This document shows, piece by piece, positions 1 to 8,868 of a stretch of DNA of 64,000 nt. The notes below the pieces were generated by a model. That model did not search any database. It saw nothing but the letters and a program-made list of their open reading frames with translations, and was not told where the DNA came from. Both the position numbers and the translations under genes were made by a program. Position 1 is the stretch's first letter. Every line of letters starts with the position of its first letter. Origin of the DNA: Frigidibacter sp. (GTDB taxonomy: Bacteria; Pseudomonadota; Alphaproteobacteria; Rhodobacterales; Rhodobacteraceae); contig NZ_JAUYTT010000022.1 in NCBI RefSeq assembly GCF_030695035.1, positions 62,001 through 126,000 on the forward strand. Reading direction: 5' to 3'.

Positions 1-657
1 TTCTTTCCGTTGCATGAGTATACCCAGATTCGAGTGGCTTTCGCAATCGCCTTGGCTTTTTGGATAATTAGGGGGATGGATGTATCCACGCGGAGCATTC
101 GATTCGCACCTTACTTTCTTCCGCTCTTTCACATGTCGTCCTCAATAGTTGCTATGGTGTATTTTGCCACAAGATTCATGACAAAGGCATCGTTCTTGAT
201 CAATTTTGCTATTGCTTCGGCTTGCGTTCTTGCCCTGTCATTGTCGCTGACGCTCATAACTAGCGTTTTTCCAGCTTCGAACCTGATAAATTACCTTGCG
301 GGCGAAGGCCTGGATCGAGAAGTCAAAGTTCTTTCCATCACCAACATGATTTACACAAGTTACATCTTCTGCTTTTTGGTGACGGGCCTCCAAAATAAGT
401 CCGATGGTGTGTTCTTGGCGACGCTATTGAGTGCGCTGGCCATTCCTGTGGTGATTTTTTTTGTGAATCAACCGGTCCTTTCTGACCGATTCAAGGAGTT
501 CCTGTTCGCGTTCAGCATTATTACATTCGCCTCCCTCATTCGAAACTTTCGGTTCACAATTTTCAATACTCTTTCAGTCCTTCTCTACGCCCTCTTCAGC
601 GCATCTTCGCTTTTTGTGTACATTAACAATGGTGTGCTGCCAATATTGGCAAAGTGA
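1..657 (+). CDS. EpsG-like polysaccharide polymerase-type membrane protein, C-terminal part
   Basis: The reading frame is already open at the first base, so the protein is cut off by the window start; the TTG at 10 is probably internal. The visible 218 residues are almost entirely hydrophobic, with about six predicted membrane segments. Near the visible N-terminus there is a Q-I-R-x-A-x-A-I-A stretch of the kind seen in the EpsG/Wzy-like polymerase family, which joins exopolysaccharide repeat units at the inner membrane. The base composition is clearly lower in GC than genes after 2.8 kb. The next gene encodes an exported beta-helix protein, which fits a polysaccharide locus extending upstream. 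Family assignment is tentative; another multi-pass membrane protein is possible. Confidence 0.5.
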   Translation, partial: FFPLHEYTQIRVAFAIALAFWIIRGMDVSTRSIRFAPYFLPLFHMSSSIVAMVYFATRFMTKASFLINFAIASACVLALSLSLTLITSVFPASNLINYLAGEGLDREVKVLSITNMIYTSYIFCFLVTGLQNKSDGVFLATLLSALAIPVVIFFVNQPVLSDRFKEFLFAFSIITFASLIRNFRFTIFNTLSVLLYALFSASSLFVYINNGVLPILAK

Positions 658-689
658 TGGCGACTCCCTGACCGGAAGTGGAGGATGGC

Positions 690-2507
690 GTGAAATTGAG
701 TGATTTACCTAGTAGAAATACAATCTCTCGAATGCCCTCACGCAGGTCATTTATTGTTGGGGCATCTGCGTCCTGCTTCATAATTGGCGCCGCCAAGGCG
801 CAGGCTTCCCCCAGTGAGATTCCGGACGGCGCTCTGGTTCTATCGGCTAAATCACGGCTGGCAGAGCTCACATATACCATGGCCGGTGTTTACCCCGGTC
901 TCAGTGTATTTGCCTCGGGGAATCACTATATAGTCCTGCATAGGGCCAGTGCTGATGGCGATATTGATTACACGGGTCAGGGTGGAATTAAGCTGGGAAT
1001 CATGCCGGGCGCCGGCGGTGTGTGGAGTCTTTCGGCATGGCCGGTCTCTGGCGATGGAGTTTCCGACGATACTAGGTATATTCAAGCCGCCATTTCCCGA
1101 GTCATGCGATCAGGCGGAGGCGAGTTGCGAGTATCAAGTGGCACGTATGTATATTCGAAAATCGTGATAAATCGTCGAATGATGGCGGATAACAACTGGG
1201 ACCTGGGCCTCAAAATCACGGGTGACGGAGCTGTGATTTTGCAACAGCGCGGTAACTTTAAAGGTCCCGCATCAATATGGATCCATGGCAATCTTGGGCG
1301 GGGAAGCCTGAGCGAGATATTTGCGCGCGGAGTAACTCTGTCAAACTTATATATTCGTGGCGATACTAAATCCCACGTTGATGGCGTGCGTCTGCAGAGG
1401 ATGTCATCTGTTCTCTTTGATCGGGTCTTGGTTGAGGGGTTTAGGGGGAAAGCGCTGCATTTGCTTGATACCTACGACAGCAATTTTAATTCGATGGAAA
1501 TACTGAGGTGCGGGCGAGCCATTTCTGATCGAAACCACGAATATGCTCTAGTTTTATCCGGCTCCTACGACCAGACCAACGCAAACAAGTTTGTAGGACT
1601 TAGGGTTGAGCATTGTGCGTTGATGCTCAACGCGTCTGGGGGCAGCAGGCATAACTATTTCCTTGGCTGCAAGTTTGAGCAGTCGAGGGAAAACGTAACA
1701 TCTCGTTCAGTGCTAAACTTGGACATGGTGACCGAAACTGCGTTTTTGGCCTGCCAATTTGTTCAGAATCATCTTTCTAGCGCAAGATTTTTGCGAGTAT
1801 CAGATATTACATCGCCATACTGGGAAAAATATGGAACCCAAAAAATAGTATCATTTTCACAATGTTCTTTTGTTTGCTCCTCTGATAAATATTCTTACTG
1901 GCTTGATGTTTCCTGTGTTACATTTAGTGATTGTACGTTTAGCTCATCTGGTGGAGCTGATCGTGCTGCTTTTTTGCTCGGCCGTGATGTGACAATGACG
2001 GATTGCAAGATAGTGATGGTTACTGAGCAGGCGAACTGCATTCATGTCGTGGGAGACCGCCTGTCGATCATCAATCTCAAGGTGCGCCATTTCGTGGCGC
2101 CACTGTCTGGCGTCTTTATTTCAATACCAGAGGCCTCGAAGCGAAGTGACATAAACGTTGATGGCGTGGAGTTTTCTGGACATGAGCCGGCCAATTACTA
2201 TTTAATGGATGAAACTTATCTTCCAGACGTCAGGATACGCGGTGCGCGTGGCGAGGTTCGCTACACGACACAACCAGAATTGTTGATGGGGCCGGAAGTT
2301 ATTGTTTATTCTGGCGAAGGCGCCGAATCTTGGACGGACATAATGTTCGGGTTTGACGGTTACAGCGTAGAGATTATGACGGAGTCTGCCCCTCTGACCT
2401 TGATTCATGGCGTGAAAATTGCAACGAGATCAGGGTCCGATTTAGTCATTGAGCCCCGCCAAGTTGTAGCTCTGAGATGCGTGGACGGGATCTGGTACGA
2501 GCTATAG
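690..2507 (+). CDS. Tat-exported right-handed beta-helix (pectate lyase superfamily 3) protein
   Basis: A protein of about 605 residues. I choose the GTG at 690 because GGAGG at 680-684 sits 5 bases upstream; the GTG at 678 and ATG at 732 are alternatives. The N-terminus carries a twin-arginine motif (SRRSFIVG) and a hydrophobic stretch ending in AKAQA, so export by Tat is likely. Around residues 120-160 the GDGVSDDT...IQAAI...GGGELRV...GTY pattern is typical of the Pectate_lyase_3/glycosyl hydrolase 28-like beta-helix fold, followed by irregular beta-helical coils rich in N, C and S. Such proteins bind, cleave or epimerise polysaccharides. It lies 32 bases after an EpsG-like gene and shares its lower GC content. 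Substrate and catalytic activity cannot be read from the sequence. Confidence 0.65.
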   Translation: MKLSDLPSRNTISRMPSRRSFIVGASASCFIIGAAKAQASPSEIPDGALVLSAKSRLAELTYTMAGVYPGLSVFASGNHYIVLHRASADGDIDYTGQGGIKLGIMPGAGGVWSLSAWPVSGDGVSDDTRYIQAAISRVMRSGGGELRVSSGTYVYSKIVINRRMMADNNWDLGLKITGDGAVILQQRGNFKGPASIWIHGNLGRGSLSEIFARGVTLSNLYIRGDTKSHVDGVRLQRMSSVLFDRVLVEGFRGKALHLLDTYDSNFNSMEILRCGRAISDRNHEYALVLSGSYDQTNANKFVGLRVEHCALMLNASGGSRHNYFLGCKFEQSRENVTSRSVLNLDMVTETAFLACQFVQNHLSSARFLRVSDITSPYWEKYGTQKIVSFSQCSFVCSSDKYSYWLDVSCVTFSDCTFSSSGGADRAAFLLGRDVTMTDCKIVMVTEQANCIHVVGDRLSIINLKVRHFVAPLSGVFISIPEASKRSDINVDGVEFSGHEPANYYLMDETYLPDVRIRGARGEVRYTTQPELLMGPEVIVYSGEGAESWTDIMFGFDGYSVEIMTESAPLTLIHGVKIATRSGSDLVIEPRQVVALRCVDGIWYEL

Positions 2508-2818
2508 GCTCTGTGAGCCGCAACGCCGCCGCCATCAACCGTGGGGCGGCATGATCATGATCGGTCGGCACTTTTGTGCAACCTCAGGCCTGAGCCTTAC
2601 GCCCACTTCAGGCCACGCGAACGATTTCGACGCAGCCCGGGGGCTGAGACGTGGTTCATGAGTGCGATGCGCATCAGCGCCGCCGCACCCTTTCATCGTC
2701 TACGGGCTTGCCCCTCCACCACAAAAACGATTTTTCCCCGAGAAAAATTTTGTGTTGCAAAGACTCCGTCTTTCGGATGAACTCCCGCCCGAGAAGCCAC
2801 CCCCATCCAAGGACCGCA
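2508..2818. other. Intergenic region between polysaccharide and peptide-use genes
   Basis: About 310 bases without a convincing gene. It begins with a short GC stem (GCCGCC 2528-2533 with GGCGGC 2545-2550) that could help terminate the upstream gene, followed by the palindrome GATCATGATC (2553-2562). Nearer the regulator gene there is an AT-rich stretch with two inverted repeats at 2731-2773, listed separately. It marks the change from lower-GC to high-GC sequence. Confidence 0.5.
2731..2773. promoter_or_regulatory. Candidate promoter/operator of the XRE-cupin and dpp operon
   Basis: Two symmetrical elements lie in an AT-rich patch 46-88 bases before the regulator ATG. The first is TTTTTC-CCCGA-GAAAAA (2731-2747). 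The second is a perfect inverted repeat, AAAGAC-TCC-GTCTTT (2759-2773). XRE-cupin regulators normally bind short palindromes near their own promoters, so these are plausible autoregulatory sites. No clean -35/-10 pair was identified. The regulatory role is inference. Confidence 0.35.
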
Positions 2819-3487
2819 ATGAGCAAGAAGACCGGCGGCGTCAGCTTCACCCTCGGCCCGCGCATCCGCAAGCGCCGCCAGATGATGTCGATGACGCTTC
2901 AGGAGCTCAGCAATGCCTGTGGCGTGTCCGTCAGCTATCTCAGCCAGGTCGAGCGGGACAACGCGGTCCCGACCCTCGGCACGCTGGCCGAGATCGCCGC
3001 GGCGCTGGATGTCAGCATCGACCATTTCATCGCAACGCCGCGGCAGTCCGACGCCGTGACCCGCGCCAGCCTGCGGCCCCGCTTCTCGGTCGCCGGAAAT
3101 TCGGTGATCTATGAAAAGCTGGGCGCCGATTTTCCGGGGCATGAACTCACATCCTTCGTGCTGAACGTGCCACCGCACTACAGCACCGAAACCGTGCAGC
3201 ATTCCGGCGAAGAGATCATCTTTGTGCTGGAGGGCGAGATCCTTCAGGTCGTGGATGGCCAGAGCTTCCTGCTGCGAACGGGCGACAGCATGCATTACCT
3301 GGGCCTGCAGCCCCATTCCTACTCCAACCCCGGCGACAGCCCGGCACGGTTGCTGTGGATGGGCAAGATGCTGCACCCGGTCACCCATTCAGTTCACCCC
3401 CTGCACGCGTTCCGCGATGCGCAGGGTGACGCTGACGCTAAGTCCCCGGTTGCGCCCCTGGGCGTGGCCAGCATACCTGCCAGATAA
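2819..3487 (+). CDS. XRE-family transcriptional regulator with C-terminal cupin domain
   Basis: A 222-residue DNA-binding regulator. Residues about 15-70 form a helix-turn-helix of the XRE/Cro type (RKRRQMMSMTLQEL...SYLSQVERD...PTLGTLAEIA), and residues about 110-190 a cupin beta-barrel (HSGEEIIFVLEG, GDSMHYL) that usually binds the inducer. This is the PuuR/SinR-like two-domain layout. The ATG at 2819 is chosen because AAGGA ends 5 bases upstream and the homologous N-terminus starts there. The dppA gene begins 39 bases after its stop with no terminator between, so it is probably the local regulator of the peptide transporter operon and is cotranscribed with it. Inducer unknown. Confidence 0.8.
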   Translation: MSKKTGGVSFTLGPRIRKRRQMMSMTLQELSNACGVSVSYLSQVERDNAVPTLGTLAEIAAALDVSIDHFIATPRQSDAVTRASLRPRFSVAGNSVIYEKLGADFPGHELTSFVLNVPPHYSTETVQHSGEEIIFVLEGEILQVVDGQSFLLRTGDSMHYLGLQPHSYSNPGDSPARLLWMGKMLHPVTHSVHPLHAFRDAQGDADAKSPVAPLGVASIPAR

Positions 3488-3526
3488 TCCGGCAGCCCGT
3501 TTCAGACCACCAAAGGGAGAATGCCC

Positions 3527-5122
3527 ATGAAGACGTTATTCGTACTGGCCTCGGCAGCGCTTGCCATGACCGCCGTCACGGCCCAGGCAAAGACCTTCGT
3601 CTATTGCTCGGAAGCCTCGCCCGAAGGCTTCGACCCGGCGCCCTATACTGCGGGCGGCACCTTTGACGCCTCGGCCCACCCGATCTTCAACCGCCTGACC
3701 GAGTTCAAGAAAGGTACGACCGAGGTCGAGCCTGGCCTGGCGGAAAGCTGGGAAGTTTCGGAAGACGGCACCGAATACACCTTCACCCTGCGCAAGGGCG
3801 TGAAGTGGCACTCGAACGAAAGCTTCACGCCGACGCGCGATTTCAACGCCGATGACGTGATCTTCTCGTATGACCGTCAGGGCAATGCGGAAAACCCGTG
3901 GCACCAGTATATCCCCGGCATCACCTACGAATACTACACCTCGATGGCGATGCCCGACCTGATCAAGTCGGTCGAGAAGATCGACGACTACACCGTCAAG
4001 TTCACGCTGAACCAGCCCGAAGCGCCGTTCCTTGCCAACATCGCCATGCCCTTCGCCTCGATCGTGTCGAAGGAATATGCCGATGCGCTGGAGGCTGCCG
4101 GCACCCGCGAAGACCTGAACAACCTGCCGATCGGCACCGGGCCGTTCAAGTTCGTGGCTTACCAAAAAGACGCCGTGATCCGCTACACCAAGAACACCGA
4201 ATACTGGGGCACCCCGGCGATCATCGACGACCTGATCTTTGCGATCACTCCCGATGCGGCCGTGCGCCTGCAAAAGCTGAAGGCCGGCGAATGCCACCTG
4301 ATGCCGTATCCGGCGCCCGCAGACATCGAGGCGATCCGCACCGACCCGAACCTGACGCTGGAAGAGCAGGCAGGCCTGAACGTCGGCTACCTCGCTTACA
4401 ACACCACCCAGGCGCCCTTCGACAATCCGGCTGTCCGCAAGGCGCTGAACATGGCGATCGACAAGAGCGCCATCGTCGAGGCCGTGTTCCAGGGCGCGGC
4501 GCTTCCGGCCAAAAACCCGATCCCGCCGACCATGTGGTCCTATAACGACGCCGTGGAAGACGATGCCTACGATCCGGAAGCGTCGAAGAAGATGCTCGAA
4601 GAAGCTGGCGTCACCGATCTGTCGATGAAGATCTGGGCGATGCCGGTGCAGCGCCCCTACATGCCGAACGCCCGCCGCACGGCAGAGCTGATGCAAGAAG
4701 ACCTGGCGCAGGTCGGCGTCGAGGTTGAGATCGTGTCCTATGAGTGGGGCGAGTATCTGGCCAAGTCGATGGAAGCGGGCCGTGATGGCGCCGTGATGCT
4801 GGGCTGGACCGGCGACAATGGCGATCCGGACAACTTCCTGTCGGTGCTGCTGTCCTGCGATTCTGCTGGCGAGGGCGGTGCGAACCGCGCCTTCTGGTGC
4901 AACGAGGAGTTCTCGGCGCTGCTGAAGGACGCCAAGGTCACCGCCGACCCGGCAGAGCGCACCGCGCTTTACGAGCAGGCACAGGTGATCTTCAAGGAGC
5001 AGGCCCCGTGGTTCACCATCGCGCACTCGACCCAGTATGTGCCGATGTCGAACAAGGTGTCGGGCTTCAAGATGAGCCCGCTGGGTGACTTCACCTTCGA
5101 AACCGTGGATATCGCCGAGTAA
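3527..5122 (+). CDS. dppA: Dipeptide-type ABC transporter, periplasmic substrate-binding protein
   Basis: A 531-residue solute-binding protein of family SBP_bac_5. The first 21 residues form a Sec signal peptide ending in AQA, and the mature protein opens [16 protein letters not shown], very close to the start of mature E. coli DppA. Later motifs include [18 protein letters not shown] and IGTGPFKF. The ATG at 3527 is preferred over 3521 because the AGGGAG at 3514-3519 is correctly spaced only from 3527. It delivers dipeptides or related small peptides to the DppBC channel. A strong hairpin follows the gene and probably sets a higher dppA mRNA level than the downstream membrane genes. Exact ligand (peptide, heme precursor or other) is not proven. 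Confidence 0.88.
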   Translation: MKTLFVLASAALAMTAVTAQAKTFVYCSEASPEGFDPAPYTAGGTFDASAHPIFNRLTEFKKGTTEVEPGLAESWEVSEDGTEYTFTLRKGVKWHSNESFTPTRDFNADDVIFSYDRQGNAENPWHQYIPGITYEYYTSMAMPDLIKSVEKIDDYTVKFTLNQPEAPFLANIAMPFASIVSKEYADALEAAGTREDLNNLPIGTGPFKFVAYQKDAVIRYTKNTEYWGTPAIIDDLIFAITPDAAVRLQKLKAGECHLMPYPAPADIEAIRTDPNLTLEEQAGLNVGYLAYNTTQAPFDNPAVRKALNMAIDKSAIVEAVFQGAALPAKNPIPPTMWSYNDAVEDDAYDPEASKKMLEEAGVTDLSMKIWAMPVQRPYMPNARRTAELMQEDLAQVGVEVEIVSYEWGEYLAKSMEAGRDGAVMLGWTGDNGDPDNFLSVLLSCDSAGEGGANRAFWCNEEFSALLKDAKVTADPAERTALYEQAQVIFKEQAPWFTIAHSTQYVPMSNKVSGFKMSPLGDFTFETVDIAE

Positions 5123-5145
5123 TCGGGCCACATTCATCTGAACTG

Positions 5146-5172
5146 ACGCGCGGGGGCTTGGCCCCCGCGCGT
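5146..5172 (+). terminator. Intercistronic hairpin between dppA and dppB (attenuator or mRNA stabiliser)
   Basis: Perfect 12-base arms ACGCGCGGGGGC (5146-5157) and GCCCCCGCGCGT (5161-5172) with a TTG loop, placed in the 72-base gap after dppA. The following sequence is not a clear T-run, so partial termination or 3'-end protection of dppA mRNA is more likely than full termination. This is a common device for making binding protein in excess of permease. Confidence 0.6.
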
Positions 5173-5194
5173 TTGCTACAAGGGGCAAGCGCGC

Positions 5195-6202
5195 ATGGTC
5201 CGTCTCATCCTGTCCAAGCTGCTGTATCTGGTGCCGACCTTCCTTGGCATCACCATCATCGCCTTCAGCTTCGTGCGCATCCTGCCCGGTGATCCGGTGC
5301 TGTTGATGGCGGGCGAGCGCGGCGTCACGCCCGAGCGGCATGCCGAGCTTTCGGCGCAGCTGGGCTATGACAAGTCGGTGCTGCTGCAATATTTCGATTT
5401 CCTCTGGCGCCTGTTGCAAGGTGACCTTGGGCACTCGCTGGTGACGAAAAAGCCGGTGATGGGCGAGTTTCTGGCCCTCTTCCCGGCAACGGTTGAACTG
5501 GGCCTCTGCGCGATCCTGCTGGCCACGCTGATCGGCGTGCCGGTCGGCGTGCTCGCCGCCATCAAGCGTGGCAGCTGGTTCGATCAGGTCTCGATGACCA
5601 CGGCGCTGGTCGGCTTTTCCATGCCGATCTTCTGGTGGGGCCTGCTGCTGATCATCTTCTTCTCGGGCATCCTCGGCTGGACCCCGGTCTCGGGCCGGAT
5701 CAGCCTGATGTATTACTTCCCCGACGTGACCGGCTTCATGCTGATCGACAGTTTGCTGTCGGGGCAAAGCGGCGCCTTCACCTCGGCCGTCCGCCACCTG
5801 ATCCTGCCTTCGGTCGTGCTGGCGACGATCCCGCTGGCGGTGATCGCACGGCAGACACGGTCGGCGATGCTCGAGGTGATGGGCGAGGATTATGTGCGCA
5901 CCGCCCGCGCCAAGGGGATGCCGACGCGCCGGGTGATCGGCGTCCATGCGTTGCGCAACGCCATGATCCCGGTCATCACCACCATCGGCTTGCAGGTCGG
6001 CGTGCTGATGGCCGGCGCGATCCTGACAGAGACGATCTTCTCCTGGCCCGGCATCGGCAAATGGATGATCGATTCCATCGCGCGCCGCGATTATCCCGTG
6101 GTCCAGTCGGGCCTGCTGCTGGTGGCCGCACTGGTGATGATCGTGAACCTGCTGGTCGACCTGACCTATGGCCTCATCAATCCGAGGATCCGCAACAAAT
6201 GA
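5195..6202 (+). CDS. dppB: Dipeptide-type ABC transporter permease, DppB-like
   Basis: A 335-residue inner-membrane permease with the family features of DppB/OppB. It has an N-terminal anchor, a periplasmic loop containing LPGDPV, five further membrane segments and the cytoplasmic EAA loop (GEDYVRTARAKG...ALRNAMIPV) that contacts the ATPases. It ends GLINPRIR, as in other DppB proteins. Its stop overlaps the start of dppC by the ATGA arrangement at 6199-6202. It forms the pore with DppC. Confidence 0.88.
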   Translation: MVRLILSKLLYLVPTFLGITIIAFSFVRILPGDPVLLMAGERGVTPERHAELSAQLGYDKSVLLQYFDFLWRLLQGDLGHSLVTKKPVMGEFLALFPATVELGLCAILLATLIGVPVGVLAAIKRGSWFDQVSMTTALVGFSMPIFWWGLLLIIFFSGILGWTPVSGRISLMYYFPDVTGFMLIDSLLSGQSGAFTSAVRHLILPSVVLATIPLAVIARQTRSAMLEVMGEDYVRTARAKGMPTRRVIGVHALRNAMIPVITTIGLQVGVLMAGAILTETIFSWPGIGKWMIDSIARRDYPVVQSGLLLVAALVMIVNLLVDLTYGLINPRIRNK

Positions 6203-7116
6203 CCGATACCCATACCTCCCCCGCGCCGGTCAGGATGTCGGATGCCGCCATCCGCCGCCGGATGCTGTCCGAGTTCTGGTTCTACTTCCGCCAGAACCGC
6301 GGCGCCGTCATCGGGCTTGTCGTCTTCGTGCTGCTGGTGCTGACCGCAATCTTCGCGCCGGTGCTGGCCCCCTATGACCCGACCTCGCAGAACCGCGGCG
6401 CGCTGCTGGTTCCGCCTTTCTGGCAAGAGGGCGGCAGCACGGCCTACCTTCTGGGCACCGATGCCGTCGGCCGCGACATGCTCTCGCGCCTGATCTTCGG
6501 GGCGCAGTATTCGCTGTTCATCGGCATCGTGGTCGTCTCCATCGCCCTCGTCGGCGGGATCGCCATCGGCCTTGTCGCCGGGTTCTTCGGCGGCTGGGTC
6601 GACAGCGTCATCATGCGGGTGATGGACGTGATCCTCGCCTTCCCCTCGCTGCTGCTGGCGCTGGTGCTGGTCGCCGTGCTGGGGCCGGGGCTGACCAATG
6701 CGATGATCGCCATCGCCATCGTCTATCAGCCGCATTTCGCGCGCCTGACCCGCGCCGCCGTCATGTCGGAACTCAAGCGCGAATACGTCACCGCGGCCCG
6801 CGTGGCCGGGGCAGGCAATTTCCGGCTGATGTTCAAGACTATCCTGCCCAACTGCCTGGCCCCGCTGATCGTGCAGGCGACGCTGTCCTTCTCCTCTGCC
6901 GTGCTCGATTCTGCCGCGCTTGGCTTCCTTGGCATGGGTGCGCAGCCGCCCGCGCCGGAATGGGGCACCATGCTAGCCGAGGCGCGCGAATTCATCCTGC
7001 GCGCCTGGTGGGTCGTCACCTTCCCCGGCCTCGCCATCCTGATGTCGGTGCTGGCGATCAACATGATGGGCGACGGGCTGCGCGATGCCCTCGATCCCAA
7101 GCTGAAGCGGAGCTGA
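6199..7116 (+). CDS. dppC: Dipeptide-type ABC transporter permease, DppC-like
   Basis: A 305-residue inner-membrane permease starting at the ATG that overlaps the dppB stop. It has the N-terminal OppC_N segment (residues about 25-75), the LGTDAVGRDMLSRL motif characteristic of DppC/OppC and six membrane segments. The EAA loop reads KREYVTAARVAGAG...ILPNCLAPL, and the C-terminus GDGLRDALDP is typical. It pairs with DppB to form the translocation channel. dppD follows 4 bases after the stop. Confidence 0.88.
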   Translation: MTDTHTSPAPVRMSDAAIRRRMLSEFWFYFRQNRGAVIGLVVFVLLVLTAIFAPVLAPYDPTSQNRGALLVPPFWQEGGSTAYLLGTDAVGRDMLSRLIFGAQYSLFIGIVVVSIALVGGIAIGLVAGFFGGWVDSVIMRVMDVILAFPSLLLALVLVAVLGPGLTNAMIAIAIVYQPHFARLTRAAVMSELKREYVTAARVAGAGNFRLMFKTILPNCLAPLIVQATLSFSSAVLDSAALGFLGMGAQPPAPEWGTMLAEAREFILRAWWVVTFPGLAILMSVLAINMMGDGLRDALDPKLKRS

Positions 7117-7120
7117 GATC

Positions 7121-7960
7121 ATGGCCCTTCTGAACATCCGCAACCTCAGCGTCAAATTCGCCACCGCCGCCGGCAGCTTCACCGCCGTCGACGGGATCGA
7201 TGTGCATGTCGACCGGGGCGAGGTGCTGGCCATCGTCGGCGAGAGCGGCTCTGGCAAGTCGGTGTCGATGCTGGCGGTGATGGGGCTGCTGCCCGACACC
7301 GCCACCATCACTGCAGACGAGATGACCTATGACGGGCGCGACATTTCCAACATGTCTGGCCCCGAACGCCGCCGCCTGATCGGGCGCGAGATCACGATGA
7401 TCTTCCAGGAGCCCGTCGCCTCGCTGAACCCCGCCTTCACGGTGGGCTTCCAGATCGAGGAAGTGCTGCGCCTGAACCTCGGCCTTTCGAACCGCGACGC
7501 ACGGGCCAAGGCGCTGGAGCTGTTCCGGTCGGTCGGCATCCCGGAACCTGAGGTGAAGATCAACGCCTATCCGCACCAGATGTCGGGCGGGCAATGTCAG
7601 CGGGTGATGATCGCCATGGCCATCGCCAGCAACCCGCGCCTGCTGATCGCCGACGAGCCGACAACGGCGCTGGACGTGACCATCCAGAAGCAGATCCTCG
7701 ACCTGCTGATGAAGCTGCAGGAAGATTACGGCATGGCCCTGATCCTGATCACCCATGACATGGGCGTCGTGGCCGAAACCGCCGACCGGGTGGTGGTGCA
7801 GTACAAGGGCAAGAAGATGGAAGAGGCCGATGTGCTGACGCTGTTTGAAAACCCGCAAAGCCCCTACACCCGCGCACTGCTGTCGGCCCTTCCGGAACAT
7901 GCGACCGGGGACCGTCTGCCCACCGTGTCAGAGTTCTTCTTGCAGGAGGGCGCGCTATGA
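7121..7960 (+). CDS. dppD: Dipeptide-type ABC transporter ATPase, DppD-like, short C-terminus
   Basis: A 279-residue ATP-binding subunit. Walker A GESGSGKS is at residues 40-47; the Q-loop (MIFQEP), ABC signature (MSGGQCQRV), Walker B (LLIADEP) and H-loop (ILITHDMG) are all intact. The usual C-terminal oligopeptide-transporter extension, with its conserved cysteine/arginine cluster, is missing: the protein stops shortly after [15 protein letters not shown] with a tail ending QEGAL. Family members usually run to about 320-330 residues. The catalytic domain is complete and the ORF is uninterrupted, so it is likely functional. dppF overlaps by 4 bases, with GGAGGG 6 bases before its start. Confidence 0.85.
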   Translation: MALLNIRNLSVKFATAAGSFTAVDGIDVHVDRGEVLAIVGESGSGKSVSMLAVMGLLPDTATITADEMTYDGRDISNMSGPERRRLIGREITMIFQEPVASLNPAFTVGFQIEEVLRLNLGLSNRDARAKALELFRSVGIPEPEVKINAYPHQMSGGQCQRVMIAMAIASNPRLLIADEPTTALDVTIQKQILDLLMKLQEDYGMALILITHDMGVVAETADRVVVQYKGKKMEEADVLTLFENPQSPYTRALLSALPEHATGDRLPTVSEFFLQEGAL

Positions 7961-8811
7961 CCAAGACCGTTCCCGTTGTCGAGGGCCGCGCCATCGTGCA
8001 GGACTATAACGTGCCGGGCAGCCTGTTCTCGCGCGGCTCGCAGGTGCGCGCGCTGAACGGCATCGACTTCGCCGTCGAGAAGGGCAAGACGCTGGCCATC
8101 GTCGGCGAAAGCGGCTCGGGCAAGTCGACGCTCGCCCGCATCATCGCGCTGATCGACGCGCCGAGTGAGGGCGAACTGAGGATCGACGGCGAGCTGGCCG
8201 ACATCAGTCGCCGCCGCCCCAAGCCCGCGCTGCGCTCCAAGGTGCAGATGGTGTTTCAGAACCCCTATGGCAGCCTGAACCCGCGCCAGAAGGTCGGCGA
8301 TGTGCTGATGGAGCCCCTTCTCATCAACACCGACTATCCGGCCAGCGAGCGGCGCGACCGGGCCGAGGCGATGCTGAAGAAGGTCAACCTGCAGCCCGAG
8401 CACTTCAACCGCTATCCGCACATGTTCTCGGGCGGGCAACGCCAGCGCATCGCTATCGCCCGGGCGCTGATGCTGAACCCGGCGCTGCTGGTGCTGGACG
8501 AGCCGGTCTCGGCGCTGGACCTTTCGGTGCAGGCGCAGGTGCTCAACCTGCTGAGCGATCTGCAGGAAGAGTTCGAGCTGACCTATGTCTTCGTCAGCCA
8601 TGACCTGTCGGTGGTGCGCTATATTGCCGATGAAGTGATGGTGATCTCGAAGGGCGTGGCGGTGGAGCAGGGCAGCCGCGAGGCGCTGTTCGCCAATCCG
8701 CAGCACCCCTATACCCAGTCGCTGTTCGCCGCGACTCCGGTGACCGACGTCGAGGCGATCCGCGCCCGCGTCGCCCGCCGCAAGGCCGCCCGTCTGGCGC
8801 ACCCGGTCTGA
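7957..8811 (+). CDS. dppF: Dipeptide-type ABC transporter ATPase, DppF-like, short C-terminus
   Basis: A 284-residue ATPase partner of DppD. It has Walker A (GESGSGKS), Q-loop (QMVFQNPYGSLNPR, diagnostic of the DppF/OppF half), signature (FSGGQRQRI), Walker B (LLVLDEP) and H-loop (VFVSHDLS). The C-terminal Cys-containing extension of the family is absent here too. It overlaps dppD by ATGA. Together DppD and DppF hydrolyse ATP at the inner face of the DppBC channel. Confidence 0.86.
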   Translation: MTKTVPVVEGRAIVQDYNVPGSLFSRGSQVRALNGIDFAVEKGKTLAIVGESGSGKSTLARIIALIDAPSEGELRIDGELADISRRRPKPALRSKVQMVFQNPYGSLNPRQKVGDVLMEPLLINTDYPASERRDRAEAMLKKVNLQPEHFNRYPHMFSGGQRQRIAIARALMLNPALLVLDEPVSALDLSVQAQVLNLLSDLQEEFELTYVFVSHDLSVVRYIADEVMVISKGVAVEQGSREALFANPQHPYTQSLFAATPVTDVEAIRARVARRKAARLAHPV

Positions 8812-8868
8812 TCCTTGGGGCTGTCCCTTTTCGGGGCGGCCTTGTCCCTGTGACGGAGCCGATTTCCG

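Noticed and set aside
3536-5947. Long antisense open frame of about 800 codons opposite dppA and dppB
   Set aside because: It mirrors the codon structure of the real genes in GC-rich DNA, has a low-complexity H/R/D/G-rich translation and no domain or ribosome site.
3527-8811. Nickel transporter (NikABCDE) reading of the first ABC operon, given the hydrogenase nearby
   Set aside because: The binding protein N-terminus is much closer to DppA, the peptidase neighbour fits peptides, and the hydrogenase locus has its own HupE.
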